Below the pieces are notes generated by a model. It did not search any database. It was given only the letters and a program-made list of their open reading frames with translations, and was not told the origin of the DNA. A DNA stretch of 64,000 bases from Mangrovitalea sediminis (GTDB lineage Bacteria; Pseudomonadota; Gammaproteobacteria; Pseudomonadales; Oleiphilaceae): NCBI RefSeq assembly GCF_002514725.1, contig NZ_NTLB01000002.1, positions 162,087-226,086 of the forward strand, read 5' to 3'. Made by a program: the position numbers and the translations under genes. Below, piece after piece: positions 1 through 11,454 of the stretch. The stretch's first letter is position 1. Each line of letters starts with the position of its first letter.

Positions 1-2
1 TG

Positions 3-509
3 GAGGAGGTCGGCCTGCTGGCGGATCATGCGTTGTTGATCGAGGCGGGGCGCATTTGTGCGTCAGGTGGGCTGCGACCGTTACTGACTGATCTGGAACA
101 ATCCCAGGCCCGGCTGCCCCATGCGCTCACGCCGATTGATGGAAGCATCCGTTCCCATGATGTGGCTGATGGTCTGACGGCTATCGCCTGGGGCCGGGAA
201 ACGCTCTGGATTCCCCGTGTTGGCGGCGAACCGGGGGATGGCGTGCGCTTATTGCTGCATGCCCGGGATTTGAGCCTGGCCCTGGAACGGCCGAGCGACA
301 GCAGTATTCTCAACAGCGTGCCTGTGCAGGTCCTGGATTGGTATGACCATGGCAACGGACAGTGCACGGTCCGCCTGGAGACCGAGACCGGTGCCTTGCT
401 CGCCCGGATTACCCGGCGCTCGGCACGCCTGCTCGATCTCCACCCCGGCCAGTTACTGTTTGCTTTGATAAAGTCGGTGGCACTGCCGGAGATGCCGGTC
501 GAGGACTAG
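3..509 (+). CDS. modC: Molybdate ABC transporter ATP-binding protein, C-terminal part
   Basis: This is the 3' end of a gene whose start lies before the window; the frame is open from base 3 and closes at a TAG. About 168 residues are visible. The first residues (EEVGLLADHALLIEAGRI) match the end of an ABC ATPase domain, the D-loop/H-loop side of the form 'DEVxxLADxxxxLxxGxI'. The rest resembles the TOBE/Mop molybdate-binding domain of ModC, with 'VRLLLHARDLSLALERPSDSSILN' type spacing. ModC powers ModAB uptake of molybdate. The ATP-binding motifs are outside the window, so ModC is inferred from the C-terminal domain; a related oxyanion importer ATPase is the alternative. Confidence 0.8.
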   Translation, partial: EEVGLLADHALLIEAGRICASGGLRPLLTDLEQSQARLPHALTPIDGSIRSHDVADGLTAIAWGRETLWIPRVGGEPGDGVRLLLHARDLSLALERPSDSSILNSVPVQVLDWYDHGNGQCTVRLETETGALLARITRRSARLLDLHPGQLLFALIKSVALPEMPVED

Positions 510-633
510 GCCAGGCGGCGCCGCGGGCGTCGAAGGCTGCTCCAGATCATGCGATGTCTTGGCTAAACATAAAGCCCTCTACACTTGACCCCGATTTGTT
601 CGTATCCTGCCAGTTAGGAAACACAGAATTCAT

Positions 634-647
634 GGGCCAGTGGGCCC
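634..647 (+). terminator. Short hairpin after modC, weak terminator candidate
   Basis: GGGCC (634-638) and GGCCC (643-647) pair around the loop AGTG and are followed by only three T. The hairpin lies between modC and the next gene. Stem and T-tract are both short, so this is weak. Confidence 0.25.
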
Positions 648-692
648 GTTTCTCCGGCTATCGTGCGTCCCAATCCTCAGAAGGAGCTTTCC

Positions 693-3653
693 GTGACAGC
701 CCCGGCGACCCGTCCCCGCAAACCGATCTATCGCATGGTTTCGTTCTGGCTGTCACTGCTGATGATTCTCTATGCCCTCGTCGGTTTTGTCATTGTGCCC
801 TGGTGGCTCAAGCAGCAGTTGCCGAAACAGTTGCAGGAGCAGCTCGGCTGGCAGTCGCAGGTGAGCGACATCTACTTCGATCCGTTTGGGTTAACGCTGG
901 AGATCGATAACCTGCAGGCGAAGGATGCCCAGGGTGCAGAGGTGGTCGCCTTCAAGCGGTTGTTCGTCAACCTGTCTTTCTGGTCGCTGTTTCGAGGTGT
1001 GATCGATTTTGACGATATCCAACTGGATCAGCCGTTTGTCCGTCTCGATCTGCTCAAGCATTACCAGCTGAACCTGGTGCGGGATTGGCAGCAGCGGCAC
1101 CCGACTACGACGGATAAAGCACCGTCCAAGGAGGCTGGGTCGCCGCCGCCACTCTTGCTGTCGCACATCGAGATCAAGGGCGGGCATATCAAGCTTCGGG
1201 ATTTCAGTCAGGCCAAGCCAGCGGAGTTCAATGTCGCCCCGATCGATCTCAGCCTGAACAATATCGGCACGCTGGACAAGACGGGTGATGCTGAAAACGC
1301 CGGCCACTACCAGCTGTCGGCGAAGATCGGCGAAAAACAGTCGCTGCAATGGGAGGGATCGCTGAATCTGCTGCCGTTCCAGTCCCAGGGCAAACTCAAG
1401 CTGGAGCATATCGATCAGGCGACTATCTGGCATTTTGCTGCGGCCTATGCGCCCTATCATCTGGCGGCCGGCGATGTGTCGGTGACAACGGGTTACAACC
1501 TGGATATCGGCAATCGTTTCAATATCAGTACTCATGACGGCAGTGTCGAGCTGAACAATGTAGCGGTGGGGCTGATCGGCGATGCCACGGCTGATGCCCC
1601 CCAAAACACCTTGCTGAAGGCTGCTAACATCAAGGTCAGCGGCATTCATTTTGACCTGGACCAACAGCAGCTCGGCATTGCCGACATTGCCGCCCAGGAT
1701 CTCGACATCGCTTTGCGTCGCGACAAAACGGGTGCGCTGAATGTGATGCGTCCGTTCCAGTCCTCGGGCGACGATAAGCCGGCCAATCCGGCGGGCGGCG
1801 GCAGCGCCGCTTTTCGTTGGTCTATCCAGCACATCGGCCTGAAACACAGTCAGGTAAGCTGGTACGACGGTACCCTGACGCACCCGGATACCATCACCCT
1901 GAGCGATATTTCCGCCGAGGCGGGTGGTCTGAGCGACAAGCTGGACAGCCCTATCAACTACAGCCTGCAATTGCAGCCGGGTACCCAGGGTAGCTTGCAG
2001 GTGACCGGCGATGTCACGCCGCAACCTTTCACCCTATCGAGCAAGATCCGCCTGGATCAGATGGCGCTGGCGGGGGTGCAGGGCTACCTGCAGCAGTCGG
2101 TTGCCATGAAAGTGAAGGACGGCACGGCCAGCTTCAGCGGTGAACTCAACCTGGGGCAGAAAGATAACAAGCTGAGCGGGACCCTGTCCGGCGATGCCAG
2201 TGTCGACCAACTGGCGACCCAGACCCTTGCCGACGGACAACCCCTGGTGGACTGGCAAAAGCTGGCGATCAACCAGATCCAGTTCAACCTGCAGCCGCTG
2301 GTTTTCCATGTCGGCCAGGTGCAGTTGACCGAGCCGACAGCGCACATCATTCGCCTCAACGACAAGCAGACCAACCTGGATGAATTGGCGGTAGCTTCTG
2401 CCGCGCCCGCCAAGGCCGCCCCGGCCCCGGCGGCGCAGAAGGATACGTCCGAAGCCGGTCCCTGGCCGGTGCTCCGCATCGATCATATTGCCCTGCAGAA
2501 GGGGCAGGTGGATCTCGAGGACCGCTCCATGAAACCGGCGGTCAACACGCGGTTGCATGATCTCAACGGCACCATTACCGGCCTGACGAACGTGCGACCG
2601 GAAAAGGCGAAGCTCGATCTGAAAGGCCTGCTGGGGGATTACGGGCAACTCAACGTCAATGGGGAACTGGGGGCCATCGGCAAACAGAGCACGACCCAGT
2701 TCACGGTTAAGGCGGACAACATTTCCCTGCCGCCGTTATCACCCTATTTCGGCCGTTATCTCGGTTATCAGGTCGCCAACGGCAAGCTGGCGCTGTCCCT
2801 CGACTATAAGATCGAAGGAAAGCATCTGGAGTCCAGTAACCGGGTAAACCTGGACCAGCTCGACCTGGGGGCGGCGACGGACAGCCCCGACGCGGTGAAG
2901 GCGCCGGTCAAGCTGGGATTGGCACTGTTAAGGAACCGCGATGGCGTCATCGATATGAATATTCCGGTGAGTGGCGATCTCGACGATCCCAGTTTCAGCG
3001 TCAGTAGCGTTGTCCTGCATGCGTTCGTCAACCTGATCGTGCGTGCCGCCACGACACCCTTCGCGGTTCTCGGCACCCTTACCGATCTGGCCGGCCTGAC
3101 CGGGGACGAACTCAGTCATGCCCGGTTCGAGCCTGGCAGTGCTCAGATTCCGGAAAGCGAACAGAAGAAGTTGAAAGGTCTCGCCGAGGCCCTCGCCAAG
3201 CGACCGCAACTGATCCTCAATATCAGCGGTGGCGTGGCTCCTGCGGCGGACAGGATCGGTTTGGGACGGGCCCGGATCATGGGCGACTTGGATCAGCAAC
3301 TCGGTGCAGATGCCGCATTGGGTGATCGAATCAAGGCGCTGGAAAGTCGCTTGCGCAGCCAGCAGGGCGCTGCAGCACTCGCCGCCTTGGAAAAGGCATC
3401 AGGGGTTGCCGGCGCGGAGCGGTTGCAGAGTACGGCTTGGGAAAATGCCTTGCTTGACGCGCTCGCCAAGACGCAGAAACTCCCCGCCGATGCGCTGACC
3501 AAACTGGCCAATGCCCGGGCGCAAAGCCTGCAGCACGCACTGGTGACGCAGTACCAGGCGCCACCCAAACAGCTGTTCGTCAAGTCGCCGGAGATGTCGG
3601 CGAAGTTTGAACAGGGCAAAGTCGTCCTCGGCTTCTCCATGGGGACTCGTTGA
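693..3653 (+). CDS. DUF748 (AsmA-like) envelope protein
   Basis: A 986-residue protein with one N-terminal membrane anchor (about residues 15-40, [19 protein letters not shown]). A long periplasmic part follows, with the repeating beta-rich pattern of DUF748/AsmA-like proteins ('[17 protein letters not shown]', '[20 protein letters not shown]'). These belong to the bridge-like families linked to outer-membrane lipid homeostasis. Near residues 815-860 is an OmpA-like stretch ('[24 protein letters not shown]'), usual in the family. GTG 693 is chosen because AAGGAG (681-686) stands 6 nt before it; an upstream GTG at 663 has no such site. The hybrid kinase gene follows after 32 nt and may be co-transcribed. 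The exact role is not known. Confidence 0.82.
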   Translation: MTAPATRPRKPIYRMVSFWLSLLMILYALVGFVIVPWWLKQQLPKQLQEQLGWQSQVSDIYFDPFGLTLEIDNLQAKDAQGAEVVAFKRLFVNLSFWSLFRGVIDFDDIQLDQPFVRLDLLKHYQLNLVRDWQQRHPTTTDKAPSKEAGSPPPLLLSHIEIKGGHIKLRDFSQAKPAEFNVAPIDLSLNNIGTLDKTGDAENAGHYQLSAKIGEKQSLQWEGSLNLLPFQSQGKLKLEHIDQATIWHFAAAYAPYHLAAGDVSVTTGYNLDIGNRFNISTHDGSVELNNVAVGLIGDATADAPQNTLLKAANIKVSGIHFDLDQQQLGIADIAAQDLDIALRRDKTGALNVMRPFQSSGDDKPANPAGGGSAAFRWSIQHIGLKHSQVSWYDGTLTHPDTITLSDISAEAGGLSDKLDSPINYSLQLQPGTQGSLQVTGDVTPQPFTLSSKIRLDQMALAGVQGYLQQSVAMKVKDGTASFSGELNLGQKDNKLSGTLSGDASVDQLATQTLADGQPLVDWQKLAINQIQFNLQPLVFHVGQVQLTEPTAHIIRLNDKQTNLDELAVASAAPAKAAPAPAAQKDTSEAGPWPVLRIDHIALQKGQVDLEDRSMKPAVNTRLHDLNGTITGLTNVRPEKAKLDLKGLLGDYGQLNVNGELGAIGKQSTTQFTVKADNISLPPLSPYFGRYLGYQVANGKLALSLDYKIEGKHLESSNRVNLDQLDLGAATDSPDAVKAPVKLGLALLRNRDGVIDMNIPVSGDLDDPSFSVSSVVLHAFVNLIVRAATTPFAVLGTLTDLAGLTGDELSHARFEPGSAQIPESEQKKLKGLAEALAKRPQLILNISGGVAPAADRIGLGRARIMGDLDQQLGADAALGDRIKALESRLRSQQGAAALAALEKASGVAGAERLQSTAWENALLDALAKTQKLPADALTKLANARAQSLQHALVTQYQAPPKQLFVKSPEMSAKFEQGKVVLGFSMGTR

Positions 3654-3685
3654 ACCGGGGCGACAGACCACGCGGAAGGATGGCT

Positions 3686-6600
3686 ATGCGACCAGGACGG
3701 CTGCGTTATCGCATCATGTTGGCGACCTTGGTCCCGGTCGCCCTCATCTTTGTCCTGCTGCTGTCCTTTCAGCTCATCGAAGGCCGTCGGCAGGTGCGGC
3801 AGGAGAATGTGGCGCAGCTCGAGCACCGGGCCGACCGTGCGGCGAAGCATCTGGATGGCCTCTTGTTCAGGACCGCCCAAAGCACGCGGGAACTGGCCGA
3901 GCTGATCAAGGCCAATCCCCAGCAATCCCCCGATCAGCTCTACCTGCTGCTGCGTAATCACCTGGAGCACACGGATGACGTGCTCTACGCGATGGCGGTG
4001 GCGTTTGCGCCCCATGCCTATCACGACCGCCGCCTGTTTGCCCCCTACGTGCGTCGCTCGCAGGCTGGCACGGTCAGCCTCGATCTGGTCGCCACCGATA
4101 TCGACTACACGGCTCCCCGCTTCGATTGGTACCACGTCCCGGCGGACACCCTGCGTCCCTACTGGAGCAAACCCTATTTCGAGCGGTCCGCCGGCCAGGT
4201 GGTGATGGTCACCTATGCCTATCCGCTGGTCGTGGATGGTCAGTTGCTGGGGGTGATCACCGCCGATATCAATGTGCAGGAGCTGGCGGAAGCCCTGGAC
4301 CTGGACCCAGCCAGCTTTTACCTGACCACCAGCGACGGCCAGTACATCTACAACCCTGATCCGCTGAAGATCATGAACAGCAATCTGCAGTCGGACCAGC
4401 TGTTCAGCGACCACTTCCATTTCTTTGACCGGTCATTGAGCGCCAGCCCAGGCTTCCAGGCGGTGGAGACGAGCGATGGCAACATGTTGTGGACTGCCCA
4501 TGCGCCGGTGCCGCTGCCTGACTGGCGGTTGCTGGTTACCCAATCCAGGGCGGTGGTCTACGCACCGATTCGACATGAGATGCATACCGCGCTGGCGGGC
4601 CTGCTGATTCTTTTGGTGGGGGCGGCGCTGGCCGTCTTCTTTGCCGCACGCCGGGTATCGCGGCCCCTGGAATCCCTGCGCCTCAGTGTGGAGCGGATGC
4701 GTGCCGGGGATTGGGATACGGCGATCCCCGTCGATAGGGGTAGCGTGGAAGTGCGTAGCCTGGCGGAAACCCTGTCGCAGATGGCGCAGGAGCTTAAAGG
4801 GCGCGAGGAAAGTATTCTCGATGCCCGTGGCCAGCGTTTTTCCGCGCTGCTGGAAGGCCTGGTGAAGCATTTCTTCTACTTTCAGATGGGGCCGGGCGGC
4901 AGCATCCTTACCGTGACGCCAACGGTCGCCAGCGTGCTGGGCTATTCCCCGAAAGAGTTCCAGCACCTGTATCCGCGTCTGTTCACGCCGAATCCGATCA
5001 ACGGTGACAATCTGCGTTACACGGAGTTGGCGCTCAGTGGAAAGACCACGCCGTTACATACCATCGAGATGCGCGATGCCGATGGCCAGACCCATGAGCT
5101 GCAACTGGCACTGCGTCCGATCTGTGCCAGCGACGGACAGGTCCTGGCGGTGGAAGCCCTGGTCACCGACGTGACCGAGCTGGCATCGGTCGCGCGCTGG
5201 TTCCAGCACCTGCTGGAAGCGACGCCGGACGCGATGGTGATCTGCGACGATCAGGGACGCATCGAATACCTCAACGAGCGGGCCCGCAGCCTGTTCGGTT
5301 ATGCGCCGGAGACCCTGCGCGGCCAGGCTTTCATGACGCTGATATCCGATCGTTGTGAGGCCGGCTGCCGGGCGACACTGGATCAGGTGTTGACGCGGCC
5401 ACTCGATGCGCAGGTCAGCACGGGGCTGGAAATTCCCGGTCGGCGCCAGGACGGCAGCGAATTCATCATGGAAGTCAGTTGGGCGGTCGCCCGGCAGACG
5501 ACGGATCGTCGTCCCAAGGTGCTGGTGGCCATGCGGGATATCAGCGACAAGAAGGCGGCGGAGACGGAATTGCGGCGGCAGGAGCAGCAGTTTCGCACGC
5601 TGGTCCAGAACACGCCGGGCGCCATATACCGTGCTGACCTGGAGGCTCCACCGCGCATCCGCTTTATCAGCGACGTGATCGAAAACCTGGTGGGCGAACG
5701 GGCGGAGGCACTGATCGGACAGCCCCTGTCACAACTGCACCAGTGGATAGAGCGCGAAGACCGGGACACCGTCGAACGGACCCTACAGCAGGCCATCGAA
5801 ACCCGGTCGACCTATTACGTCCAGTACCGCATCCAGCGCCGGGACGGCGCCAGGCGCTGGATCAGCGAGCGGGGGCAGGTCTCGGCGGATAGCGAGGGAC
5901 GGGCCGCCAGCCTGGACGGCCTGATGATGGACATCACCGAACCGAAGGAGGCCAACGAACGGATCGAGCTGGCCAAGAAGCGCCTGCAGGAAATCGCCGA
6001 CTCCGTGCCCGGGACGGTCTTTCAGTTGGAGCAGCAGACAGACAAGGCGTTGAAGGTGACCTTCCTCAGCAACGGCGTGATCCGTACTCACGGCATCCGG
6101 CGCGAGCTGGCGATTGCCCAGCCCGACCTGATGCTGGCGGTCGTCGATGATGAAACCCGGCAACGGCTCATTACCCAATTCGCCGAGGCCGAAGGCCCGG
6201 TCAATGAAGAGGTGGAAGTCCGTCTGCCGGGTGGTTCCCGGCGCTGGCTGGGCTGTAGTGCACTGCCCTATCGGCAACGGGACGGACGGGTGCTTTGGAA
6301 CGGTTACTGGGTCGATATCAGCCGGCAAAAACGGGCAGAAGAGGAGCTGGCCCGGAGCGAGGCCTTTTTCCGCACCATCTTCGACCAGGCGGATGTGGGC
6401 CTGGTCAGTCTGGATATCCGCGGCAATATCCAGCGGGCCAATCCCGCCTTCCAGCGGCTGTCCCGCTATTCGGGGGAGTCCCTGCAGCAGATGAACCTGC
6501 TGATGCTGATCCATCCGGATGACCAGGATGCCATCAGCCGGCACCTGCAATCCATCGGCCAGGATGGTCAGTTGCACTTCAAGCAGGAGGTCCGCTTCCG

Positions 6601-8956
6601 GCGGCAGGACGGCACTTTGCGCTGGGGGGATCTGCGGTTTACGGTCATGCGCAACCGTCAAGGCGAGCCCGATGAGTGTATCGCCATTATTGCCGATATC
6701 TCGGAGCAGCGGCGGGTGGCCATGGCCCTGGCAGAGGCCAAGCAGGCAGCGGATCAGGCCAGTCGCGCCAAGAGTGAGTTCCTGGCCAATATGAGCCATG
6801 AAATCCGTACGCCGATGAATGCCATTATCGGTTTGACGCACCTGACCCAGCAAACGTCGCTGGATGCGCAACAGCGTAACTACATCGACAAGATCGATGG
6901 GGCTGCCCACAACCTGCTGGGCATCATCAATGATATTCTCGACTTCTCCAAAATCGAAGCTGGCCGTCTCGACCTGGAGAAGGTGACGTTCCGTCTCGAT
7001 GATATCCTGACGCAGATCGGCGATCTTTTCGGACACCGGGCCGGTGAAAAGGGGCTTGAGCTGGTCTTCGTGGAAGAACCGGGGTTGCCACTGCAACTGG
7101 TGGGCGACCCCCTGCGCTTTTCACAGATACTGATTAACCTGGTGAGTAACGCCATCAAGTTCACTGACCAGGGTGAAATCGTCCTGAGTCTGCGAGCCCA
7201 GCAAAGGGATGCTGACAGCCTTCTCCTCTATTGCAGTGTGCGTGACTCCGGTATCGGCATCTCGCCTGAGCAGCAGCAGCGCCTGTTCCGGTCATTCAGT
7301 CAGGCTGACGGGTCGACCACCCGGCAGTTCGGCGGTACCGGATTGGGGCTGGCGATTTGCCGGCAGCTGGTGACGATGATGGGCGGCGAAATCGGCGTCG
7401 AGAGCACGCCCGGTGAGGGAAGCACTTTCCATTTCACCGCCCGCATGGGCATTGCCGAAGGCAGCTTGATCGACGCTATGCCGCTCAATGTGCTGGAAGG
7501 GTTGCCGGTGCTGGTGGTGGATGACAACGAAACCGCCCGTGACAACCTGCGCGACATCCTGGAAAGTTTCGACCTGAAGGTTGTGATGGCAGCCTCGGGT
7601 GAGGAGGCTCTACACCAACTGGCGGTGGCGGAGCCGCCGATTCGGCTGGTGCTGATGGACTGGCGCATGCCGGGGCTGGATGGCGTCGAAACGGCGAGAC
7701 GAATACAACGTAGCGGTACGGCACCGGAGGCGCCGGTTATTATCATGGTATCGGCCTATGATCAGAGTGATGCCCTGAGTGAGGCCCAGGCGGTAGGTAT
7801 CCATCACTTCGTGCCCAAGCCGTTGAGCCCATCGACCTTGCTCGACAGCGTGTTGCAGGCGTTGGGGCATTCGGTGCGGCGTCAAGGTGACGACCACCTG
7901 ATGCCGATCCTCTCGGACCAGCAGCTGTCCCACCTGGAGGGGCGGCGTGTGTTGTTGGTCGAAGACAACGATATCAATCAGGAAGTGGCTGCTGCACTGC
8001 TGGGCGAAATCGGTCTCAAGGTGGATCTTGCCGAAAATGGCCGCGAAGCGGTCGACAGCGCCCTGGAGGGGCATTACGAGCTGGTGCTGATGGATTGCCA
8101 GATGCCGGTGATGGATGGCTATCAGGCGACGGCTGAGATTCGGCGTCGCCTTGGCGAGCAGGCACCGCCGATTGTGGCCATGACCGCCAATGCCCTGGCT
8201 GACGATCGCGAAGTCTCGCTGGCTGCGGGCATGGTCGATCATGTCGCCAAACCCATAGACATTGCCCAACTGCATCGGGTCATTTGGCGTTGGCTGGGGA
8301 CCGAGGCAATTCCCGAGGTACATGCGGCACCGGCGCCGAAGCCCTCCCGCGCGGATGGTCCTGTGCTCGACCGTCGCCGCGGGATCGCACTGCTGGGCGG
8401 CGATGAGCGTGCCTACAATCAATTGCTGCAGCTATTCCGTGCTCGGCAGGCGGATGCCATGGCACAGTTGCAGGCCGCGCTCGATGCTGGCGACGCCGAA
8501 CTGGCTCAGCGGCTGGCCCATACCCTGAAAGGCCTGGCCGGTAACCTGGGTGCGGGAGCCCTGCAACGGTCTGCTGCGCGGCTGGAAAAGTCGCTGCAGC
8601 AGCGGACAGCGTCGGATCAGGAGCTTCGGGACGTGGCGAACGCGCATCGGGCGGTCCTTGATGCCATCGACGCCGCAGACCTGAAGCCGGTGGAGAAAAC
8701 CGTACGGAAGGCGACGTTGACCGACGATGAACTGCTGTCCGGGCTGCGGCAACTACGGCAGCTTCTGGCGGAATACGACGGAGCTGCCGTCAATGCCCTG
8801 CATGCCCTGGCGGCGGACCTCGATGCCCGCAATGTTGCGGACGATCGACTCCAGCTACAGCGTGCCTTGGAAAGTTACGATTTCGATGCGGCTATCGAGC
8901 ATGTCGATGGGCTTCTCGATACCCTGGCGAGGGGTGGCCGGACAAGCGCCGAATAG
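3686..8956 (+). CDS. Large hybrid sensor histidine kinase (dCache-HAMP-PAS repeats-HisKA-HATPase-REC-REC-HPt)
   Basis: A 1756-residue membrane phosphorelay kinase. In order: TM helix (about 10-32), periplasmic double-Cache sensor (about 35-290, with '[23 protein letters not shown]'), second TM (about 300-322), HAMP, about five PAS/PAC units (roughly 400-1010, several ending in 'DITE/DISEQ'), HisKA with H1038 in MSHEIRTP, HATPase_c, two receivers (D1325 in LMDWRMPG, D1470 in [11 protein letters not shown]) and a C-terminal HPt with H1612 in [10 protein letters not shown]. All phosphotransfer residues are present, so a complete internal relay is possible. Its final partner is not adjacent. ATG 3686 is chosen because GGAAGG (3674-3679) precedes it by 6 nt; ATG 3680 is the alternative. 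Cache domains often bind small organic acids or amino acids; the ligand here is unknown. Confidence 0.9.
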   Translation: MRPGRLRYRIMLATLVPVALIFVLLLSFQLIEGRRQVRQENVAQLEHRADRAAKHLDGLLFRTAQSTRELAELIKANPQQSPDQLYLLLRNHLEHTDDVLYAMAVAFAPHAYHDRRLFAPYVRRSQAGTVSLDLVATDIDYTAPRFDWYHVPADTLRPYWSKPYFERSAGQVVMVTYAYPLVVDGQLLGVITADINVQELAEALDLDPASFYLTTSDGQYIYNPDPLKIMNSNLQSDQLFSDHFHFFDRSLSASPGFQAVETSDGNMLWTAHAPVPLPDWRLLVTQSRAVVYAPIRHEMHTALAGLLILLVGAALAVFFAARRVSRPLESLRLSVERMRAGDWDTAIPVDRGSVEVRSLAETLSQMAQELKGREESILDARGQRFSALLEGLVKHFFYFQMGPGGSILTVTPTVASVLGYSPKEFQHLYPRLFTPNPINGDNLRYTELALSGKTTPLHTIEMRDADGQTHELQLALRPICASDGQVLAVEALVTDVTELASVARWFQHLLEATPDAMVICDDQGRIEYLNERARSLFGYAPETLRGQAFMTLISDRCEAGCRATLDQVLTRPLDAQVSTGLEIPGRRQDGSEFIMEVSWAVARQTTDRRPKVLVAMRDISDKKAAETELRRQEQQFRTLVQNTPGAIYRADLEAPPRIRFISDVIENLVGERAEALIGQPLSQLHQWIEREDRDTVERTLQQAIETRSTYYVQYRIQRRDGARRWISERGQVSADSEGRAASLDGLMMDITEPKEANERIELAKKRLQEIADSVPGTVFQLEQQTDKALKVTFLSNGVIRTHGIRRELAIAQPDLMLAVVDDETRQRLITQFAEAEGPVNEEVEVRLPGGSRRWLGCSALPYRQRDGRVLWNGYWVDISRQKRAEEELARSEAFFRTIFDQADVGLVSLDIRGNIQRANPAFQRLSRYSGESLQQMNLLMLIHPDDQDAISRHLQSIGQDGQLHFKQEVRFRRQDGTLRWGDLRFTVMRNRQGEPDECIAIIADISEQRRVAMALAEAKQAADQASRAKSEFLANMSHEIRTPMNAIIGLTHLTQQTSLDAQQRNYIDKIDGAAHNLLGIINDILDFSKIEAGRLDLEKVTFRLDDILTQIGDLFGHRAGEKGLELVFVEEPGLPLQLVGDPLRFSQILINLVSNAIKFTDQGEIVLSLRAQQRDADSLLLYCSVRDSGIGISPEQQQRLFRSFSQADGSTTRQFGGTGLGLAICRQLVTMMGGEIGVESTPGEGSTFHFTARMGIAEGSLIDAMPLNVLEGLPVLVVDDNETARDNLRDILESFDLKVVMAASGEEALHQLAVAEPPIRLVLMDWRMPGLDGVETARRIQRSGTAPEAPVIIMVSAYDQSDALSEAQAVGIHHFVPKPLSPSTLLDSVLQALGHSVRRQGDDHLMPILSDQQLSHLEGRRVLLVEDNDINQEVAAALLGEIGLKVDLAENGREAVDSALEGHYELVLMDCQMPVMDGYQATAEIRRRLGEQAPPIVAMTANALADDREVSLAAGMVDHVAKPIDIAQLHRVIWRWLGTEAIPEVHAAPAPKPSRADGPVLDRRRGIALLGGDERAYNQLLQLFRARQADAMAQLQAALDAGDAELAQRLAHTLKGLAGNLGAGALQRSAARLEKSLQQRTASDQELRDVANAHRAVLDAIDAADLKPVEKTVRKATLTDDELLSGLRQLRQLLAEYDGAAVNALHALAADLDARNVADDRLQLQRALESYDFDAAIEHVDGLLDTLARGGRTSAE

Positions 8957-9041
8957 TCACGCCAGGGTCTGCCGGTTGTGGTCTGCGTAGCCTGTTGTAC
9001 AAACCAATAATCAGCGATTTGTGTGAGCGACGGGAGTGTCG

Positions 9042-9668
9042 ATGTCGAAAAGAGAAGCGGTTTCAGCAAAGCCTGCACGTCGCAGCCATTTCTTCGCCTA
9101 TCTCGGTCGTTTGCGCTGGATACAGCGTTGGGGACTGATGCGTAATGCCATCGAAGAAAATGTGGCGACCCATTCCTGGGACGTCGCCGTACTCGCCCAC
9201 GCACTGGCGGTGATCCGCAATGAGGAATTCGGCGGCAACGTCGATGCCAACGCTGTGGTCACTGCCGCGCTCTATCACGACGCGGCGGAAGTGATTACGG
9301 GCGACATGCCGACGCCGGTCAAATACCATTCCCCGGTCATGCGGGCGGCATTTGGCGATATCGAGGACAAGGCCCAGGATGAGTTGCTGGCGTTGCTGCC
9401 GGAGACGTTGCGAGAGGCCTTTTTGCCGTACCTGAAAGAAAGCCAGTGGCCGGAGGAAACCCGGCAGTTGGTCAAGGCAGCTGACAGGCTGTCGGCCTAC
9501 CTCAAGTGCCAATCGGAGATCCGTGCCGGCAACCGTGAATTCGATCATGCGGCGGATCAGATCCTGGCCCGTCTCAAGGAAGATGGGCTGCCGGAGGTAC
9601 AGTATTTCCTCGAGGTTTTCGCCCCCGGCTACAGCAAGACCCTGGATCACCTGCTGGCCCGGGACTGA
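9042..9668 (+). CDS. yfbR: 5'-deoxynucleotidase YfbR (HD domain)
   Basis: A 208-residue HD-superfamily protein. 'RWGLMRNAIEENVATHSWDVAVLAHAL' and 'ALYHDAAEVITGDMPTPVKY' carry the H...HD metal-binding pattern typical of YfbR, and the length agrees with the roughly 200-residue family. The enzyme removes phosphate from deoxyribonucleoside 5'-monophosphates in the cytoplasm and helps balance dNTP pools. ATG 9042 has GGGAG just upstream; GTG 9036 is a possible alternative start. It stands alone and is convergent with queE. Confidence 0.9.
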   Translation: MSKREAVSAKPARRSHFFAYLGRLRWIQRWGLMRNAIEENVATHSWDVAVLAHALAVIRNEEFGGNVDANAVVTAALYHDAAEVITGDMPTPVKYHSPVMRAAFGDIEDKAQDELLALLPETLREAFLPYLKESQWPEETRQLVKAADRLSAYLKCQSEIRAGNREFDHAADQILARLKEDGLPEVQYFLEVFAPGYSKTLDHLLARD

Positions 9669-9850
9669 GGCTGCGGTTGTGGCGTCACCGATGCCGGAAA
9701 GCCGGATGAGGGTACCCTGGTGTTCGACAGCGCTCGATCGTTCCGCAGTGGCAGTGCGATCATGCGGTCGCTTAACGGAGGGATCAGACCAGTTATGGGT
9801 TCGCCTTATCCCTGTCGATAGCCGTTGACAAAACAGCGTCGATATTAACG

Positions 9851-10507
9851 TCAATCGATACCGATAATCTTGTGCATCTGCAGTGTCAGTCGCCATTTTG
9901 GATGGGCCAGGCAATAAGCCGTGGCCGCCTGAGTATTACGCTCCTTTAGCGCATCCGGACCTTCTGGATGTAGCGGAGAGGCCATGGGGGACAGGAAGTA
10001 ATGCAGTGCCTGGATGTGCTCGAAACGCTCGGGCATGGCCAGTGGCTGTGGATAAACCAGCTTGAGTTCGTCGCAGCGTTCGATGACCACTTCGGCATCG
10101 GCTTTGGGGCTGACACAGAGCCAGTCGATCCCCGCCGGCGCCGCCAGGGTGCCGTTGGTCTCGACGCCGATGTCGAAACCGCGGCTGTGCAGGGCATCGA
10201 TCAACGGCGCATCCAATTGGAGGAGAGGTTCGCCGCCGGTGCAAACCACATAAGGCCGGCCGCCTGCCTCGGTGGGCCAGTGCGAGGCGATGCTCTCCGC
10301 CAGGCTGTCGGCGTTATCGAAGGTGCCGCCGTTCTGCCCATCGGTACCGACGAAATCCGTATCGCAGAAGTTGCAGACGGCCTTGGCGCGGTCACGTTCC
10401 CGGCCATTCCAGAGATTGCACTTGCTGAAACGGCAGAACACAGCGGCCCGGCCGGCCTGGGCGCCTTCCCCTTGCAGGGTGTAGAACATTTCCTTGACGC
10501 GATACAT
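9851..10507 (-). CDS. queE: 7-carboxy-7-deazaguanine synthase QueE
   Basis: A 218-residue radical SAM enzyme that converts carboxytetrahydropterin to 7-carboxy-7-deazaguanine in queuosine/preQ0 synthesis. The N-terminal 'MFYTLQGEGAQAGRAAVFCRFSKCNLW' and the cluster cysteines show it: C30 in SKCNLW, then a long insertion (NGRERDRAKAV) before C-NFC-DTDF. This extended CX14CX2C spacing is one of the known QueE types. 'VVCTGGEPLLQ' is the SAM-binding GGEP motif. Its ATG overlaps the TGA of queC by one base (TGATG), which indicates translational coupling. Confidence 0.95.
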   Translation of the reverse strand: MYRVKEMFYTLQGEGAQAGRAAVFCRFSKCNLWNGRERDRAKAVCNFCDTDFVGTDGQNGGTFDNADSLAESIASHWPTEAGGRPYVVCTGGEPLLQLDAPLIDALHSRGFDIGVETNGTLAAPAGIDWLCVSPKADAEVVIERCDELKLVYPQPLAMPERFEHIQALHYFLSPMASPLHPEGPDALKERNTQAATAYCLAHPKWRLTLQMHKIIGID

Positions 10508-11169
10508 CAGGTCGTCTCGTAGGGTAAGGGGTCCCTGGCGCCATTCTCGGCGAAGGCTTCCAGCCGCTCCACGCAGGAGCCGCAGCGGCCGCAGGCTTGT
10601 TCCCTGCCGTTATAGCAGGTCCAGGTATGGCTGTAATCCAGTCCCATGGCAAGGCCCTCGCGCAGAATCTCGCCCTTGCTGCTGTACAGGTAGGGCGCGA
10701 CCACGGCGACCGGTTCGTAGTTGGCAACACGGCAGACGGCATCCATCTTCTCGACGAATTCCGGGCGGCAGTCCGGGTAGATGGCGTGATCGCCCCCGTG
10801 AGCACCATACCAGACAGCCTGGGCTTCCAGGCTGACTGCGTAGCCGACGGCGAGCGACAGCAGGATCATGTTGCGATTGGGTACCACTGTGCTCTTCATG
10901 GTGACGTCTTCGTAGTGCCCCTCGGGAACCTCGATGTCGTCGGTCAGGGAGGAGCCGCGCATGATCTGGCGCAGGGCGGAGACGTCCAGTACCTGGTGGG
11001 GGACGCCCAGGTCGCTACAGACCTGACGGGCACAATCCAGCTCCCGGACGTGACGTTGTCCGTAGTCGAAGGAGAGCGCGTGGATGCGGTGTCCGGCGGC
11101 GCGCGCCCGGTGCAGCAGGGTAAATGAATCCATGCCGCCGGAATAGACGACCACCACGTTCTCTGTCAT
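10507..11169 (-). CDS. queC: 7-cyano-7-deazaguanine synthase QueC
   Basis: A 220-residue ATP-dependent enzyme that makes preQ0 from 7-carboxy-7-deazaguanine. '[14 protein letters not shown]' is the PP-loop (SGGxDS) and '[10 protein letters not shown]' is characteristic of QueC. The C-terminal zinc site is C-X8-CGRCGSC ('[19 protein letters not shown]'). It is the first gene of a two-gene operon with queE. GAGGAG stands shortly before the ATG. Hairpins lie in its leader (separate entry). Confidence 0.96.
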   Translation of the reverse strand: MTENVVVVYSGGMDSFTLLHRARAAGHRIHALSFDYGQRHVRELDCARQVCSDLGVPHQVLDVSALRQIMRGSSLTDDIEVPEGHYEDVTMKSTVVPNRNMILLSLAVGYAVSLEAQAVWYGAHGGDHAIYPDCRPEFVEKMDAVCRVANYEPVAVVAPYLYSSKGEILREGLAMGLDYSHTWTCYNGREQACGRCGSCVERLEAFAENGARDPLPYETT

Positions 11170-11195
11170 GAAATACTCCTCGTTCTTGCGTACGT

Positions 11196-11298
11196 GACCC
11201 CGCGCGGGATCTTCAAAAGGAACATTTTATCAGTCAATCAAGGTTGAGCAGAAATATCCTACCCGCAGGATAGAGCCTGCAGGCCAGGGGTTGCAGGC
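11196..11298 (-). promoter_or_regulatory. Hairpin-rich leader upstream of queC
   Basis: Three inverted repeats lie in the 130 bp before queC: GCCTGCA/TGCAGGC (11275-11298), TATCCT/AGGATA (11255-11272) and GACCCC-type/GGGATC arms (11196-11211, with one G-U pair) beside the ribosome-binding site. Genes of this pathway are often under preQ1 riboswitches, but I do not see the preQ1-I sequence pattern. The function is unknown and the stems may be chance in GC-rich DNA. Confidence 0.25.
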
Positions 11299-11454
11299 AT
11301 CAGGGCCCGGTAAAAGGGACCAATCTGACAAATCAGTAAACTATTTACAGTCGCGTCGAGCGCCGACCCCGATTACACTGATGGCACAGGGATGTGGAAG
11401 GCTCAGGACGGCAGTTCCCGCCTGAACACTGGGTAAAGGCGGCCCTTGGGCAGA

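Noticed and set aside
577..602. TTGACC followed by TATCCT as a promoter for the DUF748 gene
   Set aside because: The spacing is only about 12 bp, too short for a sigma-70 promoter.
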